NCBI GenBank assembly: GCA_963921795.1
Contig: OY997639.1
Coordinates: forward strand, 51,898,818-51,962,817
Length of the DNA: 64,000 nucleotides
Direction: 5' to 3'
DNA from: Nannobrachium achirus
Taxonomy: Eukaryota > Chordata > Actinopteri > Myctophiformes > Myctophidae
The notes below the pieces were generated by a model, which did not search any database, was not told the origin of the DNA, and saw only the letters and a program-made list of their open reading frames with translations. Shown one piece after another: positions 22,345 to 34,925 of the stretch (its first letter is position 1; every line of letters starts with the position of its first letter). A program made the translations under genes and the position numbers.

Positions 22345-23625
22345 GCAGTGCGAGAGTAAAGCGGTTTACAAAGTATGCAGAATTTTGGATGCTTTGAGCT
22401 ACACAAAGCTGATCTAAAATGTGTCGCCTGAAATTCTTAACTCAACGTAAGTGTGATGTCTTTCAGTGTGGGTGTCTAACTATGGGTGGGTTATTATCCC
22501 CACAGTGACATCAGAATGCACATTGAATATACAACCGGGACAGTGGCTGATTACTATAATTTTGCAATATATACGTTAAGATTGTTTCGAGCCAAAGATC
22601 AGGGAAAGCCACACTACTGGAGCCACATTGTGCAGTTTCACACATTTGTCGCCTGTTAAATTGTGAGTGGACGGACATTGATAGCATTTTTCTTGGAACA
22701 TCCCAACGCAACAGAACGTCTGTATTGGGGTGGGGTTGTAAAGACCAAGTACTCAGGGGAGCTCTGGGGCGTCTGATAATTTATCAGAGGACTCTCAAAA
22801 GCTCTGGCCTGTGTGTGGGTGTGAAGAGGCTTAACTAGTGTCCCTGCTCTCCCTGGATAGATGGAAGGAGGAAACCACCTCTCCATGGAGATAACAGGCA
22901 AAACAAATCTTTATCCCATTCTCATTTTACCAAGTCGTTCCTCTTGGTCCTCCCCCCTTCTGTTTCACACGCTCTGTCTGGTTGTTTAAGTTCTCTCTCT
23001 CTCAGCTGAGCAGGAATGCCAGGGTGCTTACCTCATTTCCTCCCCTCTGGAGTGAAATGAGGGAGGAAAAGAAGAGGGGGTCGGAGGAGGGAGGGAGGCT
23101 GCAGGAAACTATACTGGCTTTGTTGGATTTGGAAACTTTTCCTCTTCTGCTCACTGCCTCGCCTCTTGTCTCGTGCCTTCAACAACGGCTTCCCTGTTAA
23201 CAGTAACACTGCTGTAGTGAGCATTGTCTTCCCTTTGTTTTATTTTCAGTATGACTGTGATGTTGCTTAGTCTCAGGATAACCAGGATAGTATTAAATCC
23301 TTAATATTACTGAGGTAATGCTTATCAGAGAGACTTCTGTTAAAACTAGGTGATTTATAGCTATCAGTGTTGCCAGATTTCACAGAGCTCATGGGTGTGT
23401 GTAACTGAGCATGGGGGAAGGGGAGGGGCATGCTGTTGAGGACCGCTCCTGCGGAAAGACTTGTACTTTTTCTTTTCTTACTCTTTACCTGTAACTCTGT
23501 AACCTTTAACTGCTGTGCCGCCTCTGGGTGACAATTTCCCCTGTGGAAGAATAAAGGAAAATCTATCTATGAGGTTAGGTTGTGGATGGATCCTGCAACA
23601 TGACAGACTAATGGAGCTCAGTGAC
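22345..23625. other. rnf19a intron 1, no gene; possible LINE 3' tail
   Basis: No exon recognised. At about 23527-23575 the string GACAATTTCCCCTGTGG, followed by AATAAAGGAAAATCTATCTAT, is the style of 3' terminus seen on fish LINEs, but too little of the element is present to classify it. Confidence 0.4.
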
Positions 23626-23629
23626 TTAA

Positions 23630-24129
23630 AGTTGTACTATGTAACTTTTTTTATAAAACAAATCTTAAAATTCTCCTAACTATTAAATCACAAAAGTTTT
23701 AGAAGATCCGCGCCGTGAATTTCAGCCTGTAAAGCCTTCTCTGTATGTAAACTGAGATCCTTGCCGTGGACCGGATCTCGCGCCAAAATTGCGTCATCAC
23801 ACTACCGGCCAATCACAGCGAGGGTTATACAACTGCCGGCCAATCACAGCGCATCTTGAAGTGGGGTCGCTATGGCAGCCATATTTGTTGTCGCCCGTTT
23901 GTACCATCCCTTCTCTAGGTAATTTCGCCTACCAGGCAGGGTGAAGGAGTCCGTATCTCTGGAATTACTGAACGCACAGGAACAAGGGACCCCTTAAAAG
24001 ATAGATCTCAGCGAGGTGGAGGCAGACGCGGGGGTCTGAAGGTACGAAAAACGTCCGAAAGACGCGGACGCGACCGCGGTTTGCTATAGGGCTAATGACC
24101 ACTAGTTGGGCATCTTACACAGTATGGCT
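23630..24129 (+). mobile_element. 500 bp TTAA-flanked MITE, copy 1
   Basis: Begins AGTTGTACTATGTAAC and ends TTACACAGTATGGCT, imperfect inverted repeats flanked by TTAA at 23626-23629 and 24130-24133 (piggyBac or Kolobok type target). Exactly 500 bp long, and nearly identical to the inverted 500 bp copy at 45049-45548. CpG-rich core with two CCGGCCAATCACAGCG segments (each with a CCAAT box). No coding capacity. Confidence 0.75.
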
Positions 24130-24133
24130 TTAA

Positions 24134-24303
24134 AGGAGTAGTTCACCCCCAAATTAATCCTTTTTCTATCGATTACTCACCCTATGGAGACTTGGTTCAA
24201 TAATATTTTTGTTTTTGTAGCATTCCTAAGACAATAATTTGATTACAAATGTACCTTCATTGATTCCGGATGGAGACACAAATCCATCCGGAATCACTAC
24301 TCC
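24134..24303 (+). mobile_element. small TTAA-flanked MITE abutting copy 1
   Basis: AGGAGTAGTTCACC at the left and CACTACTCC at the right form an inverted end pair, with TTAA at 24130-24133 (shared with the preceding element) and at 24304-24307. An internal CCGGATGGAGACAC / CCATCCGGAATC pair adds a hairpin. Confidence 0.55.
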
Positions 24304-24307
24304 TTAA

Positions 24308-25685
24308 CAGAAATGCAAGCCCAAAATGTATAATAAGCGGACTATTCCTTGTCAAGTTAACAGAGTTTGTGTTGGTCGGTCAACCACCTTCTTAGTTTTT
24401 GTTGTCAGAGTGGTAATTTAACCCAAATGTCTTTGTCCACAGAATACACTTGCACAAGGTTAAATCCCTCCTAGATACACAGACATTGATCGACCACACC
24501 CACAGCTTGCGGCTTGCCCTGCACTTGGGTGAAGAGAGAGAAAGGAGGAAGGGAAACTGTTTGGCTGCCAGGCTGCCAGCCCACATCAGTCAATTGCTGT
24601 TGGGCTCGCCTGCCAGGGGTTGATGCGCGCGTGCATCAATGTGTGTGTGTATGCGTTGCAGTTAGAGCCTTGGTAATGTATTGACTGTCCCTAGCCCCAC
24701 AGAGGCCCAGGAATGTGCATAGAGGCAGCATTACACAGGAGACAGGCAGGCTAGGAATGCAGTCTGAGTGGACACTGACCGACTGATGGCACTGCCTCAG
24801 ATCAGCCGCTCTGCATTTCACTGCTCACATGCTGTATGCGTGTGCCTGTTTTTCTACCTCTGCTTGGCTGTATGTGAATGTGTCTTGGCTGTATGTGAAT
24901 GTGTCTATCTCCCAGCCCCAATGTTTTATCTCCCTGGAACTCGGTCTCTTTGCGAGCTGGCTTAGTAATGAATAGAGTAAGGAGTTTCACATTGTGCACA
25001 GCCACCATGCCAGTAGCAGCAGGGGACCACACAGCATGCCACTCACTCTGTGATTGGGTTGCCATGCTCTGCAAATGCGGTGCGGTGTCGTGCCGTGCCA
25101 TGCCGTGTAGTGTCGGGCTAAAAACTGGTATGGAAAACTGGCTATACTTCTGGCAAAAGAATGAATATACTGAGTTTGGTGCGTCAGGTCCTTAATTCTC
25201 TATAAGCACATTAAGCAGTATAGCTTCCAGGGTAAGACTATATATAATAATAAATAACTAAATAGTACCTCGTTTAGTACCACTTTCACACCACTACCCA
25301 GTTCCTTGTAGTGGAAAACCTGACACAAGTGGGCGGTGTGGTGTGGAGTGGTGTGGTGTGGGGCCTGTGGAAAATGCGCTTATGAGTGCTTCCATGAACT
25401 CTGTGCATCTCTCTCACACACACACACAGACACTCACTCTCGCTTTCTCGCTCGCTCTCTGCCTTGCTCTCTTTTTCTTGTGTGGGCTCTTCAAATCATT
25501 CTTCAAGTTCGCATTGGAACCCCATCCCACGTCCCCCACGCCGTCCTCCTGCAATTCAACCGCACATTCACATTCATTCTTCAACAAATTTCCAGCCACA
25601 GACACTAAATGATGGTCCGACATTGGTTTGGTGTGTCATGTCCTGTAGACCAGTGGTTCCCTCAAAACTCAAAAGTGAAACTAGC
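24308..25685. other. rnf19a intron 1, no gene
   Basis: Simple-sequence patches (GTGTGG repeats about 25335-25365, a short CA run about 25414-25430). The segment 25264-25362 is an inverted homologue of 54692-54801 (GTGGAAAACCTGACACAAGT, CACTTTCACACCACTACCCA), evidently part of a dispersed element. No exon recognised. Confidence 0.45.
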
Positions 25686-25772
25686 GAAAATAGCAGATCT
25701 ACAAGCTCACAACTCGTGGTTTCGCACTGCGTTGTGAGCTTATAGCTTATAGATCCGCTATTCACTACTTTT
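25686..25772. repeat. mini-foldback element, copy P5
   Basis: AAAATAGCAGATCTACAAGC and CTCACAAC on the left are complemented by GTTGTGAGCTTATAG and ATAGATCCGCTATT on the right; the right arm has a small internal duplication (CTTATAGCTTATAG). Loop about 19 nt. Confidence 0.7.
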
Positions 25773-26519
25773 GTTTTCTAATTTACAGGATTTCTTTGAT
25801 TTTTATTTAAAAAATGAAATTACTGATTAAAAAAAAATTGAATTTGTTTTTTGATTCATGAAAAATTATGCTTTTTGATCTGTGTTGTGAAACACAGATC
25901 CAATACACTGCCGTGTGGATAACGACTTGCCTGTCTCGCCATCTCATCTCACGCCATGAACGCATTAAGTTATTCCTACAAGCATAGCCGTGGGAGGTCG
26001 GCGGAGATCGGGGGTGTCCTTTGCAAAATTGCAAGCCTCTGAAAAAAAGGTTAACTACCTCGGAGTAAGCTTCGAGACAGAGTGAGAGTGACAGACACGC
26101 AGCGCTATAAAAGTTGCAAGACGCACGAACACGCTCCACAATTGAAATAGCCTCCTAAATAATATGTACGTCCATTCATTAACCCACACAACATATAGTG
26201 CAACATAACAACTGCGTCTGTCGTCGCACCGAATTGCAACTGAAACTAACAGGACTGTAGGCTACATCCATTTAAAATCATGGGACGAAAATTAAAAGCC
26301 AAAAACGCTCGTTTCGGCCAGCAGCAGTTCTACCAGCCAACAAAAGAATCCGGTTGATTAGCCCATTTCATTACTACAGTGTTGAATAATCTCTCTGTAG
26401 AATTTGGAGTTTGCATGTTCAACCCTTCGTTCACCCAGTGAGTGTTTTGAAGTGTCCATGAGCAAGACGTATCCCCTAACTGCTCCCTCGGAATTGTAAA
26501 TAAATGCAGAAGAAGTAGT
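25773..26519. other. rnf19a intron 1, no gene
   Basis: AT-rich, no exon or element boundaries recognised. The open frame on the minus strand (25807-26139) has no domain. Confidence 0.4.
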
Positions 26520-26520
26520 T

Positions 26521-27585
26521 GTCTCCACCAGCCGAAGGCATGGGGGAGAGTATGTTTTCCCCTTCGTCCGTCCGTCCGTGTGTCCGTGCGTCCGTCCGTG
26601 TGTCCTCGCAGTTTGTGTGCAGCTAATCTCAGTCGCCGTTGGGCCTTTTCTAGCGCCACCTAGTGGCCGATGTTCGCAAAACACATTTCTGTGCACTACT
26701 CTTACAGATTTTGTCCAAAAATCCTACAAATCGGTAGGCAGTATCTCGACAGTCATGTGATCGACACGGATCTGTCCGATTTTGCATATTCCATCCTGAT
26801 TGGCTAAGATTGGCTTCCAAAGTTTGTATGATTGAGCCGTTTTGAACAAAATGCCTCAAATCCCAAACGCAAAGTGCAATTATCATGAAATCGCGCACAC
26901 ACGTTCCCACTAGGTCAAGGAAGAAATGCCACTTATTTTTTTTTAAATCAGCCTCATGGTGGCGCTATAACAGGCCGATTTGTGGTTTTACCTATAACTC
27001 TACCGATCAGTTTCAAACTTTGTAAGCGCACTCCCTAGAGGCCAAGGAAAACCCTTTCCCTGCATTTTTCACATCAGCCTTTTATAGCGCCACCAGGAGG
27101 CCGACTTATGTAAAACACATTTTTTCCTATTATTCCTTGAGATTTTATCCATCATGCAAATTGGTACACAGTATCTCTATAGTCATGTGATCAAGTCCGA
27201 TCCGTCTGATATTTCATATTCCATCCTAATTGGCTAATATTGGCTTCCAAAGTTTGCAGGATTGCTCCGTTTTTTGAACAAAATGCCTCAAATCATCAAC
27301 GCAGCTTGCGATTAGTGTGAAATTTGCCACACATATTCCCACTAGGTCAAGGAACAAATGCTACCTTTTTCACATTGGGCTGTTATAGCGCCACCAGCAG
27401 GTAGACTTTAGCAAAACACATTTTTGGAACACAATGCTTCAAATCATGCATGCAGCGTCCGATTGCCATGAAAGGTCTAAGGTGAAGAACATATGCCACC
27501 CTTTTTACATTGGCCTATTATACAGTGGCACCACCAGGGCGCCTGGCCTGGTGGAGACCTGTGCTCGGAAGAGCACTGCTTCTAG
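26521..27585 (+). mobile_element. Helentron-like element of a second family
   Basis: The 5' side opens with GTCTCCACCAGCC (26521-26533), followed by a GTCC/GTCY microsatellite (about 26564-26610). The 3' side has CTGGTGGAGAC (27548-27558), the exact complement of GTCTCCACCAG, then the hairpin GTGCTC-GGAA-GAGCAC (27561-27576) and TGCTTCTAG before a T run. Subterminal inverted repeat, GTCY microsatellite and 3' hairpin ending in CTAG is Helitron/Helentron architecture. The interior is a series of diverged units of about 300-400 bp starting at GCGCCACC motifs (26653, 27087, 27389), some with GGCGCTATAACAG in opposite sense. No Rep-helicase is present. Confidence 0.65.
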
Positions 27586-28531
27586 TTTTGGTATGTACTT
27601 GAAGGAAAACTGGCAGAAAAAGATAACATTTTAAGGAAGACTCCTTAGACAGACTTTTTTTTTCTTTTTTTTTCTAACAGCCTCATAACGTGCTCTGCCT
27701 AATGGTGGCGCTATAACAGTCCTAAGAAAGAATTCGGGAGAAAGGTTTCTGCTTTGGCATCCAGGGAGTGTGTGCTCAGTTTCGCATGTGGGGGGTGTGT
27801 GTGTGTGTGTACAGGCCCTACCACTGGTCACCAGCGGTGTTGCAGTTCATGATACGGACTAACAGATTGCTGAATTATCCTAGGAACATGGAGATAGCCA
27901 GCATCTTGTGAATGCACTGTAGGAGTGTGAATGTGTGTATAGTGTGAGAGTTTCCCTGTCTACAGCAGAAGGTCAGCTGAGGTCAGTAGAGGTATGTCCG
28001 AATGAACTTTACTTTACTTTACTTTATTTGTTTATTTAGACGGGACAATGCATATTAATGAACACTACATGAATGCAATGTAAATAAGCCGGAATTAGCA
28101 AGAATGCTAAATTTCATCCGTAGTCCCCAACTCGATAAGGAACGGAAATACACCTCATGGAACCCAGCAATTTGTAGCAACAAACTGTCTGTCTACCCCT
28201 GTCTTCAACAAGTCCCCAAACCCTTGCATTTCTCCCACTGTCGTTGCCAGACAGATACACATGCTAGTTTAGTAACTGACTGTGTGTGTACGTCCATATT
28301 TCTGTCCACACGGTATGTCCGTGTCAGTACGGCCTTAACAGCTCCAATACCGCTGGGTGACCAACCTTCCAGTGGTGCTAGTGTTGAGCAGCTGTCAAGT
28401 GTACTTTGAAGTGATACTGTGTGCTATAGTATGGTATACTGTAGGCTAAGGCACTGCTCGTGCTCACCCCCACTGGGCAGGATTTTTTTCCCCCTGTAAA
28501 TTTAAATCATACAAGTGTCGCACAAAAGTAG
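27586..28531. other. rnf19a intron 1, fragments of older repeats
   Basis: Includes CTTTACTTTACTTTACTTTA (about 28007-28026), leading into TTTATTTAGACGGGACAATG and GCATATTAATGAAC, a motif seen at the ends of dispersed fish retroelements. Boundaries not fixed. No exon recognised. Confidence 0.35.
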
Positions 28532-28605
28532 TTAAAATAGCAGATCTATAAGCTTGCAACGTGTTGGATCGTGATGTGTTGTGAGCTTGTAGATCTGCTT
28601 TTTAA
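28532..28605. repeat. mini-foldback element, copy P6
   Basis: TTAAAATAGCAGATCTATAAG on the left pairs with CTTGTAGATCTGC on the right and CTTGCAAC pairs with GTTGTGAG through a G:U wobble. The complete arms make a stem of about 25 bp with a loop of about 17 nt, a pre-miRNA-like size. Confidence 0.75.
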
Positions 28606-29858
28606 TAAAGGAATGGTTTTGGACATACGTTTTGACATGCCATTCATTGGCGGTGAGACGGAGACAGGATGGGCGTGTGCATTATGTGTATATACATGCT
28701 TGTGTATGTGCTTGCTTGCGTGCATGGCATGCCTTTCGTTTTGTTAGCATGACTTGTGTGAATTGCACATGGTAATAAACCTCAAAAGCTGGTCTAAATT
28801 ATTAGTTGCTGCTTCTGCGTCACACAGTGTTTTCAGCATCACATTTCCTGTGTTTATGCAAGTCAAGGTTCTCAGATAAAGGTGGAATCCAGCTACACCA
28901 CAACATAGAGTGGCCTGTTCAAAGCCATTACCCATTCCTGCAGAGTGCTGCTTGGTGCCAAATTAGAAATACTAGCCCTTACCCGTTCAAAGATATGAGC
29001 TCCGAAATGATGTGCAGTGTGTGGATTATGGGATGTGCACTGTGCACACAGTATATGAGGGATGGAAAGTAACTTTAACTGGTGCTTGCATGCTAATATG
29101 TAGGAGCATCAATGTAAGAAATACCCGTGTGGTCACAAAAGGTACTGTAGGCTAAATAGATATAGATACACCATAAAAATGCTAATATACAGCATACGAT
29201 TTGTGAAAGTGACAAACGGGCTTCACAGTTATGTCAGGTGTGTTCATATGCTGATGGTGATGCGATTTCAGATCAATTGCTCCAGCCACCGAGGAGAAAC
29301 GCTGAGACAGACAGACAGACAGACAGACAGACACTCACTCAGACATTCGCAAAATTATAGTATAGATGATAATTTTCAGCTTGCCGTGCATTTTCCAAGT
29401 CCCCACAATACAGTCTGATTTTTTTATCCTGTTGTTTAGAACTGACTTCAGATTTGTTCTGCAATATATCCTGCATAGTTAACCCATATCTGGCACACAG
29501 ATCAAACCCTTCATTCTCAACGGCTCCACATCTCCATGCAGCTAACAATCTGTCATCTGTCTGTGCTGTTTGCTGACTAGCCTCACAACCACGCCGGCAT
29601 CTCTTGACTTGAACATGCAGCTATGGCTGCCGCTTAGCTACGCAGGACTGACAACTAGCCTGCTGCCTATCTGTGTTACTGGATACGATCGGATTGATTC
29701 AGTTCAGTTAATGAGAACCGCTTTCTTCCTCTTTCTCTCCATTCTCATTCTACCAGCACATGGCATGCTTCTTCCTTGAATCTGACACTTAATGATGTGT
29801 GAGGAAAATGTACTGTAGCGCTGATTGGAATGTCACTAAATCCCTGTGTAAGATTTTT
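28606..29858. other. rnf19a intron 1; relic of Helentron-like element
   Basis: GTGTGGTCACAAAAGG at 29129-29144 followed by GTAGGCTA matches the core of elements H1 and H5, and a (GACA)n run lies at about 29306-29333, so this is probably a decayed copy of that family without recognisable ends. No exon recognised. Confidence 0.4.
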
Positions 29859-30763
29859 GTTACCGCGATTACCGTCTTCCCATTTACCGCCGGTACTGCG
29901 GTAATTACCGCACCCCCGTATCTATTAATTAAGGTTCGGCGATAAGCCAAAATATTGCAATCATCTTCCCTAAAGTCGCCTCACAGCCTGACTGCCCGAG
30001 TTATACTTCTCCGTACAGCACAGCGGGTATGGCTTTGAAAGGAGCAGATCTACAAGCTCACAACACATTGCATCCGGGACCCATTCTGAGCTTTTAGATC
30101 TGCACTGTCGGGTTACCATAGTAACGTAGGCTAGCTACTTAGCTTTTCAGACACAAACAGCTGTGTGAACAAACCAGAAGAGGACGGGTAGTCAGATCGT
30201 GTACAGTGATTCTGTAAACTCACGTCACGTCTCAACTCTCAAATCGCAGTGATTGAGTGCTGCTATATACAGGTTTTAGTTACAAGAAAAGGTTATAAAA
30301 TCGCTGACGCGCCGCCGGACGGGGCAAAACGTGCGACACGGTGGAAAAAGTAAAATAGTTTCATTTTCGGTTTTAGTCCCGCGCTCCGCCAGTAATCCGT
30401 ATGAATAAAAAAAGATATGCCACAACACAAGGTATGTATTAACATCCTTGTGTCGTGTGGATTACAGAGAAAGTTTACGCTGCTCTGTACTCCTCTCGCG
30501 GCTGCTGTGGTGCCCTGGCCTGACTCTGTGTCTCTGAGAGTGAGAGTGACGTATGTGGCTTCCAACATATGTGGTACACGGCACAGAGCAGAGCGGCATG
30601 GAGCGCATGCGGTCCTCGCTTCTCCCGTTTTAAAACTCGCTTGTTTTCCAATAAAAAATATACTTTTTTTTGGTCTTTTTTTACCGCGGTAAGCACACTG
30701 ACACCGCGGTAGACCTCGGTTTACCGCGGTACGGCGGTACGGCGGTTACCGTGTCCAACCCTA
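29859..30763. mobile_element. hAT-like element with CCGCGGTA subterminal repeats (left end unclear)
   Basis: The right end reads CGGTTACCGTGTCCAACCCTA, i.e. TAGGGTTGGACACGGTAACC on the minus strand, a hAT-style terminus. Both flanks carry arrays of TACCGCGGTA, GTACGGCGGT and GTAATTACCGC motifs (29862-29915 and 30683-30750). The left terminus is degraded or truncated. It hosts mini-foldback copy P7. No transposase frame. Confidence 0.45.
30042..30106. repeat. mini-foldback element, copy P7
   Basis: GCAGATCTACAAGCTCACAA on the left and GAGCTTTTAGATCTGC on the right; loop about 20 nt. Lies inside the hAT-like element. Confidence 0.65.
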
Positions 30764-33500
30764 ATGCCACATCTCTCCTTCCCCTTCTGTATTTAAGCAA
30801 CTCTTTCACTCTCTCTTTCCTCATCCATCTCTTGGTGTCATTTCTGCTCCTCCTTTCCTCATATTTCCCATTATCCCCTCTTCTGCACCTCTCCCGTTTT
30901 CTCTCTGACCCTCCCTCTCTCACCTCAGAGTCCATCCCCTTTCTCTTCCACTAAGAAGTCTTATCTCATTCTCTACTCAACCGCTGCTTTGTGAATGTGT
31001 TTGTGTCTACTTACTGTAAATGACTGCTGTGAATGCTGACAACAGGCTACAGCCAGATGAGCTGACATAGGAGTTGTTTTGTCTGATGGAGTTTTTATCC
31101 AGGCTTCTTATGGTAGGTGCATCTGTCTACCTGCTCCAGGCCCCTCAACACACATGCAGGGATATAACACATGCAGGGATATCTGTTTTTTGTGATGAAC
31201 CTTTGCACAGTCAGCTGATATTTTAAACTCAACAGTACCGTTGTTACTTATTCTAAAGTCAGGATGGAACTTGCTCACTGTAGCCTTCTCTCCACGGTTC
31301 AATGAGTGTCATTAGCCTATTATTCATCCCTGTTAGTAGCACACTGTAGGCCCATATTTCCTCTCTGTACAGGTTGACCACAGCAGAAAGCATCAGATCA
31401 CAGCAGCAAGCCATCCACAGAGCAGCAGTAGTACTGTAGCCTTTGAAGTGCGTGCACATGGAACATCTTGCAGGAAAGCGCTGCAGGGACTTCTGCAGGC
31501 TTGATTGAGTTAATGCCACTACTGCAGTTTTTCCACTCTGCTGTTCTAGCTCTTTTCATATCATAGTCCTTTGAGGTGACATTTGGCAGCAACTATAACA
31601 AATATTTTATTCAGGGTACTACTTTTGTGTCTTGCAGCCAACACTTGTATTTTATGTATTATTTCTTCACTTGCTGCAGGCAGTGATGGTTTTCCCTGGC
31701 TTCATTTAAAGCAGCTTGGGTGACAGGTTAGTAGTCATGTAGTCACCAAAATGATTAGTGGGAAATGGTAGGCATTTTTGTTTTCCTGTAAAATGTAATT
31801 TGATTGGTGGGAAATGGTAGGCAGTTTTGTTTTTCTGTAAAATCTAATTTGCCTGGAAAGAAAAAGGACACTCCTGTGTATATTTATATACCCATTGAGC
31901 CTGCTCAATGACAATAACTTGAGCTGACAATGTGGACTTAGTGCAAACTTAGGGATTAAAGTGAACAATTTACAATATTTATGAAAGAAATGTTTTACAA
32001 TAAATAACTCTGTCAAGAACACACATAAATAGATATAACCATTCATTGCAACAAATGAAATAAGGGAAAGGAGGATTTTAGGATGACGTCATTTCTGGGT
32101 GCATCATGGGAATTGTAGTCCTGGGAACCCTGACGGGTGCGGGAGTGCAGCCACTGTAAACCACCGAAAACGCAATTTTGACGAGGGCTTGTCAATTGCG
32201 CTGTGGACGATGTGACGAAGATACTCGTCGATGGCAGTGAAAGTATTCTGTGCATGGTCAGTTATGCACATCCCTGCACATCCCTATCCAAAACTAGAAC
32301 AGAAGATGTTTACATTTTACAAATTGTGTATTTTGCTTTAAGCAATTAGCTAACAAACTGAAATATAAGATGACATCACACTTCTTTTTTTGTGGCTCAG
32401 ACAGAGTAACTTGTTGACAGTAGTGTGGGTTGCACATGTGATGTGAGATTGCACTAGTCTGTGATGCAGAAGGTTGTAATATAAGGTATACTTTTTTAAA
32501 TCATATTATCTACTTCCAGTTTCTCAGTAACTGGGCAAAGCATATGACTGCTCTTTGTCTCTGTACTCAATCAGTGGAGTGGGCATTATCATAGCAATAT
32601 GTGTAATTTTTTCTAACATTACACTTACAGGTAACTCATTTAGACGACCTGAGGCCAATTCTAAAACACCTTCTGATTCCTGACTTTTTTTTTTATGAAA
32701 AACTTCAAATACATATTGAAATATTTCAAAACAATTGTTGCTTGCTATATACATAACTGTACAATAGCAACAAGAACCCCAAAAGGGGTTCGGTCTTGAA
32801 AGGTTACAGTATAGTTATAAAATGGGGTTCCAGCCAGGTCTACAGTAAATGGGTTAATAATGGCGTGATGATTAAACATTACAGCCCCTGGTACATCTTA
32901 TACCCTGAGCTCTGTACATCTTCTCAAGGGCTCCATATGTTCAGACTCCAGTAGTTCCTAAAGCAGGCCCAGCCCTGCCCTGCCCAGCAACTCATCAGAG
33001 TTTCCTGTTTTGAACCTTGGCTCAGAGTGAGGGAGTAATAGCAAAGGATTAGGGAGGGGATCTCTGAGAGACGTCAGTGGTCGAGAACAAGTTAACGGAA
33101 TTCCTCACAGTCACACATATGCTGCTTTTACAAGGACTTTTAAGTGTGTCATCATTGCACTTAGAGTGAGGTTGTGTCAGTTTTGCGTTTGCAGCTTCAG
33201 ATTGTTCAGGTTTTCATGATGTGCTCAAATGTTTTGTGTGGCATGCTGTCTTTTATGTTAGTTAGTTGTTGGGTTATTTCTCACATACATGAAATCTGTC
33301 TTCTCTATTCACCCAACATCCTAATTATTAGAGCAGATGCATACAAATTCTCTGACCTTATCTTGTCTGACATGCAAATTGTGTGGGATTTAGATTAGAT
33401 TAGATTTTCTAAATGCATGTCTTTTTGGCAGAACATTAAGAATGTCGCTAACATTAGGGGATGTCACCCCTCAACCCCTTAAACACACTTTGTAGTGCAG
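30764..33500. other. rnf19a intron 1, no gene
   Basis: No exon recognised. A tandem duplication of about 53 bp occurs at about 31748-31852 (GTGGGAAATGGTAGGCA twice, each followed by TTTTGTTTTYCTGTAAAAT). Pyrimidine-rich 30770-30950. Otherwise featureless. Confidence 0.45.
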
Positions 33501-33795
33501 AGGGGTTGGCATTATTGCCTCACAGCAATGTCATGGGTTCGAACCCTGGCAGTGTTGGCCTCGTGTGTTTGGAGTTTGTACGTTCTCCCCATGTTTGCTT
33601 TGGATTTTCTCTGGTACTCCCACACCAAAAGACATGCCTGTTAGATATTTGCTGCCAGTGCCCTTGACCAAAGTACTAGCATTACAACTGGGTTTGGTCC
33701 CCGAATGCAGCACTGTGGCTGCTCTCTGTGCCTTAGGATTGGTAATGCAGAGGATACATTTCCCCAAGGGGTCAATAAAGTAAAATCAAATTAAT
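33501..33795 (+). mobile_element. tRNA-derived SINE (V-SINE-like)
   Basis: TTGGCATTATTGCCTCACAG followed by GGGTTCGAACCCTGG (33535-33549) reproduces the tRNA-like head with a Pol III box B. The conserved body follows (GTGTGTTTGGAGTTTGTACG, then TTCTCCCCATGT), and a LINE-type tail with GGGGTCAATAAAG. This order matches the fish V-SINE (Mermaid/HE1-like) group. Family name from memory. Confidence 0.65.
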
Positions 33796-34434
33796 GAACG
33801 CGCGCGCACACAAAAATATTATTTGCAGGAACAATAGCATTTTCTATTTAGATTTTTTGGTCAGTCATGCACATCTCTTCTGTATGATTGCACACCCTTA
33901 GTGTGCAATCATATTCAAAAGCCCCTTTAGTTCCTCATTGCATGTATATTTTTGGATAATTTTAGAGAGGTTAATAAGGCTATGTATGTTCAACATGAAC
34001 AATTTGTTAACTCAACAATTTGCATGAGAGTAAACCTTTTTTCTGTAAACTTTTTCTGTAATCCCAAAAGTCTCAATGGACTTTTTCTGTCCTGAATCAG
34101 ACAGGATTGGTCAAGCTTCACACATTTTGGCTATCCAGTAGACTATAAATAGGCAACCACACGGGTACCACACAACCAGACACACAATGTGAGTGGGAGC
34201 ACTTATGTTAAAACAGGCAAAGACGGGTAAGGACTAGTGTACTATAAATGGTAAGACGGAATTCATCAGGAACATAACACATTTCTTTCCCAGCGGATTC
34301 CTCATGACTTGTGTCGGTGCAACCACACTTGCAATTTCCAGAATTGCACCTTTCTAGAGCTTTTATTTATCATTCAGTACTGTATTGTTTTTCTTCCAGA
34401 TTAGTCACAAAACACATAAAATGTGTGTTAAACC

Positions 34435-34925
34435 TTTTTTTTGCAAGGAGTTGCAACTAGTTGCAAGGAGTTGCATTTGTGCGGTCTGGCTTTTAGAGAT
34501 GGTCTTCTCTTTCAGGTAGTATTTTAAGGCCAGACCGCACCAAGTTGCAACTCCTTGCTACAAAACAGTTTTAAGGCCAGTCCACACCAATACAAAAATC
34601 TTTGCAACTGGGTATAATGGTTGCAATGGTTGCAAGTAGTTGCATGTTGAAAAAATATCAGATCTACAAGCTCACAACACGTTACATGTGTGCTGCTCTT
34701 TAACGCCCCTCATGAACAAAGTGGTTTGAACTGACCATCCGACATTGCCATCCTCTCACACCATACCACTGATTCGCCATGCAACTCCTTGCAACCAACC
34801 GCCGCATGCAACTACTCGCAACTATTATCCCCAATGGCAGTTGCAAGGAGTTGCATTGGTGTGGAGTTTCCTTAAAACTGTTTTGTTGCAATTAGTTGCA
34901 TTGGTGTGGTTTGGGCTTGGGCTTA
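34435..34925. mobile_element. cluster of nested MITEs with TTGCAAGGAGTTGCA repeats
   Basis: At least one complete element lies at about 34570-34878, with ends TTTTAAGGCCAGTCCACACC and GGTGTGGAGTTTCCTTAAAA. It is set in further copies of the same ends (34522-34570, 34440-34495 and 34880-34920). Palindromic units such as TTGCAACTAGTTGCAAGG recur throughout. Half a mini-foldback copy (CAGATCTACAAGCTCACAAC, about 34659-34678) sits inside. Confidence 0.5.
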
